From a virus, in IMG/VR virus record IMGVR_UViG_3300047564_004066, positions 1 to 28,365 of that record: DNA of 28,365 nucleotides. One strand, written 5' to 3'. Below are positions 26,448-28,365 of the stretch, piece by piece. The notes beneath the pieces were generated by a model that was not told the origin of the DNA, made no database searches, and worked only from the letters and a program-made list of their open reading frames with translations. Positions within the stretch are counted from its first letter, which is position 1; each line of letters begins with the position of its first letter. A program made the position numbers and the translations under genes.

Positions 26448-27596
26448 ATGTATAAAAAAATCAATAGAGTTCACTTAGAAGTTACATCTAGATGTAATGC
26501 AAGATGTCCGCAATGTTTGCGAAATCATCACGGTACAGAACACATTAAACCAAATCTTCAAGAAACAGAATTATCTCTTGAAACACTAAAAGCAATATTT
26601 GCAGACGACAATTTAAAAAATTTACATGCGGTATTAATTAATGGTAATTACGGTGATATTGTCATGCATTCTTCGCCTTTGCAAATTGTTAGATTTTTTA
26701 GAGAAAAGTACCCAGATAATGAATTGTTGATACACACCAACGGAGGAGCTCTCAAGGACTCTATTTGGAAAGAGTTTGCTCAATTTAATCCAGTAATTGA
26801 GTTTGGCATCGACGGATTGGAAGATACTCATCATTTATATCGACGGAATACCAGCTTCAATACCGTAATTAAGAATGCCAAAGCCTTTATTGATGCAGGT
26901 GGGCAAGCCGAATGGATCATGAATGTTTTTAAACACAATCAACATCAGATTAACGATTGTAAAAAACTAGCGAATGAGTTAGGTTTCAGCAAATTTACTC
27001 ATAGGATTAGCACTCGAGGGCTACCTGAGAATGCAACTATGGTTTTAGATAGTCAATTAAATTTAGATTATCTATTAGAAGTATCCGACTTATTGCCAAA
27101 TAAAAACTCCCAAACACGACCTATTAATTTTTATGAATCTAAAATTGATAATATGAAAAAAATATTTCTAGATGTAAAAGACGGTCCAGTTAATGAAAAA
27201 TTTCATAACCAATCAAAAAATAATTGGCTTAAAAATAACCAAGAGAAGATGTCATTACCTATAACATGCAAAGCTCTTAAAGGTGACGACATTTATATTT
27301 CTGCTCAAGGAATGGTTTATCCTTGTTGTTGGTTGGGTCTACAACGAGCACACGGTCATGCACACTATCATGATGACTTCATTAGCATGTTAGAAAAGAC
27401 CGGAGTAGATGCAGATGACTTTGATCTAAATAAAAAAACATTAACTGAAATATTTGAAGGAAAATATTTTAATTCTATCTTTAATTCGTTTACCAACGAA
27501 AATAGATTGATGAAGTGCTCCGAAACATGCACTTCACCAAGCTACTACGATCAGATGGCTCTTTCTAAATTAGAAAATATAGATTCGTCAACGTGA
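26448..27596 (+). CDS. Radical-SAM enzyme with SPASM-like C-terminus (382 aa)
   Basis: TSRCNARCPQCLRN (13-26) carries CxxxCxxC (C16, C20, C23). NGNYGDIVMH and LLIHTNGG match the core barrel motifs, and the C-terminal part has CKALKGDDIYISAQGMVYPCCW (about 280-301) with KCSETC near the end, the pattern of SPASM auxiliary-cluster enzymes that modify peptides or proteins or process carbohydrate/amine substrates. Substrate unknown. The gene is divergent from the small basic phage gene (44-nt gap) and overlaps the convergent third radical-SAM gene by 46 nt. No Shine-Dalgarno; CATAAATT (26435-26442) sits at late-promoter spacing. Confidence 0.85.
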   Translation: MYKKINRVHLEVTSRCNARCPQCLRNHHGTEHIKPNLQETELSLETLKAIFADDNLKNLHAVLINGNYGDIVMHSSPLQIVRFFREKYPDNELLIHTNGGALKDSIWKEFAQFNPVIEFGIDGLEDTHHLYRRNTSFNTVIKNAKAFIDAGGQAEWIMNVFKHNQHQINDCKKLANELGFSKFTHRISTRGLPENATMVLDSQLNLDYLLEVSDLLPNKNSQTRPINFYESKIDNMKKIFLDVKDGPVNEKFHNQSKNNWLKNNQEKMSLPITCKALKGDDIYISAQGMVYPCCWLGLQRAHGHAHYHDDFISMLEKTGVDADDFDLNKKTLTEIFEGKYFNSIFNSFTNENRLMKCSETCTSPSYYDQMALSKLENIDSST

Positions 27597-28365
27597 GTTG
27601 ACATGATATTGAAAAATTGATCTTTGTTTGCAGACTTAGGAGTACATAGACCACAATTACAAATTCTGTTTGGACATTTAATAATTGGCATGGTTTTATT
27701 TTCTAAGTTTGTTCTCAGCTCGTTGATTATTTTATCACATTCAGAAATTGTACCAATTGGGCCTCTAGTGCCATCAAACTTAGCCTGACATGTTTGATGA
27801 TGATACACGATATCAAGCTGCTGATCGATGGCCATGAAGTACCAATTCACTCCGCAATACCAATCTTTAAAACGTGTGCTTTCAATAAACTTAACTGGCT
27901 GTTCTACTCCGTCTTTATAGGTACACATAGTTTTGCCGCCGCAGCACATACGCCCTAGCTTTCTAGCACTTTCATCTCCTGCTTGTGTTGAGCAAGTATC
28001 TTTGTTTTGAATAACTTCTTCTTGTTTTACTTTAGCATTCTTTTCTGCCCAGAAATCCTTAAGCCATTGTTCTTGCTCTACAGAATAAGTGTGTGTTCCG
28101 TAGTCGAACTTGTCTTTTACGGTTTCTTTATCTCCAATAATCCTAGGAGTATAATTAATTCCGCAGCTTTTCAAATCTTCCATTAGATCAATACATTCTT
28201 GAAAGTATACAGGATCGGCATGCATCATAACATTGACGCTGACAATAAATTTCTTTTCGTGTAGATATTTTATAGATTGTATCACTTTCTTTTTCAGTCT
28301 AGGATCAGCTTCGGTGTGATAACTGATAACTCCTCGATTTGTATATCTAATTAAATCATCAGCCA
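27551..28365 (-). CDS. Third radical-SAM-like protein, 5' end beyond the window
   Basis: The open frame continues to the right edge: codons before the apparent GTG at 28285 read ADDLIRYTNRGVISYHTEAD and on, in frame and consistent with the barrel (ISYHTEADP is like the strand with substrate-facing residues). The CxxxCxxC site is therefore outside the window, so assignment is by similarity of layout. VNVMMHADPVYFQECIDLME fits the core, and the C-terminal half has many Cys (CSTQAG, CCGGKTMCTYKDG, WYCGV, HHQTCQAKFDG, CPNRICNCGLC) like a SPASM or twitch domain. It probably belongs to the same functional set as the two radical-SAM genes next to it. Confidence 0.7.
   Translation of the reverse strand, partial: ADDLIRYTNRGVISYHTEADPRLKKKVIQSIKYLHEKKFIVSVNVMMHADPVYFQECIDLMEDLKSCGINYTPRIIGDKETVKDKFDYGTHTYSVEQEQWLKDFWAEKNAKVKQEEVIQNKDTCSTQAGDESARKLGRMCCGGKTMCTYKDGVEQPVKFIESTRFKDWYCGVNWYFMAIDQQLDIVYHHQTCQAKFDGTRGPIGTISECDKIINELRTNLENKTMPIIKCPNRICNCGLCTPKSANKDQFFNIMSTHVDESIFSNLERAI

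Noticed and set aside
1-28365. CRISPR array, insertion sequence, attachment site or integrase
   Set aside because: No regularly spaced repeats, no transposase or integrase frames and no terminal repeats were seen.

Overview
The window looks like part of a tailed phage genome of the T4-like (myovirus) type that infects a Gram-negative host. Evidence: virion-type genes (8.1-12.0 kb), a T4 gp30-like ATP-dependent DNA ligase, tightly packed AT-rich genes with many 4-nt ATGA overlaps, a homing endonuclease, and at least six NATAAATA boxes (T4-like late promoter consensus) placed upstream of gene starts on the correct strand. Near-perfect sigma-70 promoters (TTGACA-17-TATAAT) drive other genes. Heptose/LPS-core genes imply a Gram-negative host; a 5-aminolevulinate synthase of the C4 (alphaproteobacterial) type is a weak hint of an alphaproteobacterial host. 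No tRNA, CRISPR or insertion sequence was seen.

Layout. 1-2.8 kb (minus): a cut gene, a small probable structural protein, then a three-gene operon (94-aa charged protein, pol-beta-like nucleotidyltransferase, ligase-like KxDG protein) whose N-termini all carry T4 prohead-protease-like (L/I)xE sites, suggesting head-packaged proteins. 2.9-4.7 kb (plus): two tiny proteins, a cupin, an alpha/beta hydrolase, a conserved phage protein. 4.7-6.1 kb (minus): fatty-acid desaturase and a homing endonuclease. 6.1-7.6 kb (plus): HAD phosphatase, then a yybP-ykoY-type manganese riboswitch in front of a TerC/Alx-family Mn exporter. 7.6-7.7 kb: an unexplained run of three abutting RNA hairpins. 7.7-12.0 kb (minus): exported thermonuclease, an unknown protein, a 10-cysteine metallothionein-like peptide, a HiPIP-like Fe-S protein, two virion proteins and two small conserved phage proteins. 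12.0-13.2 kb (plus): ALAS. 13.2-18.4 kb (minus): ADP-heptose genes (HldD, HldE kinase and nucleotidyltransferase as separate overlapping genes, GmhB), cupin, SGNH hydrolase, ClpP, second SGNH hydrolase. 18.4-24.7 kb (plus): HNH nuclease, DNA ligase, small genes, secreted polysaccharide-lyase-like protein, a nucleotidyltransferase, an SPFH lipoprotein and an RHH protein. 24.7-28.4 kb: three radical-SAM enzymes, an AlgH/YqgE protein and a small basic phage protein.

How the parts may work together (inference): several genes point at host-envelope remodelling (heptose, desaturase, SGNH hydrolases, lyase, cupins), several at metal and redox handling (Mn riboswitch plus TerC, metallothionein-like, HiPIP-like, heme ALAS, Fe-S radical-SAM), and several at DNA metabolism. 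The most notable items are the phage-borne Mn riboswitch, whose 5' end coincides with the predicted start of a T4-like late promoter, and a 13-bp hairpin at the ligase gene that would hide its ribosome-binding site only in read-through mRNA.
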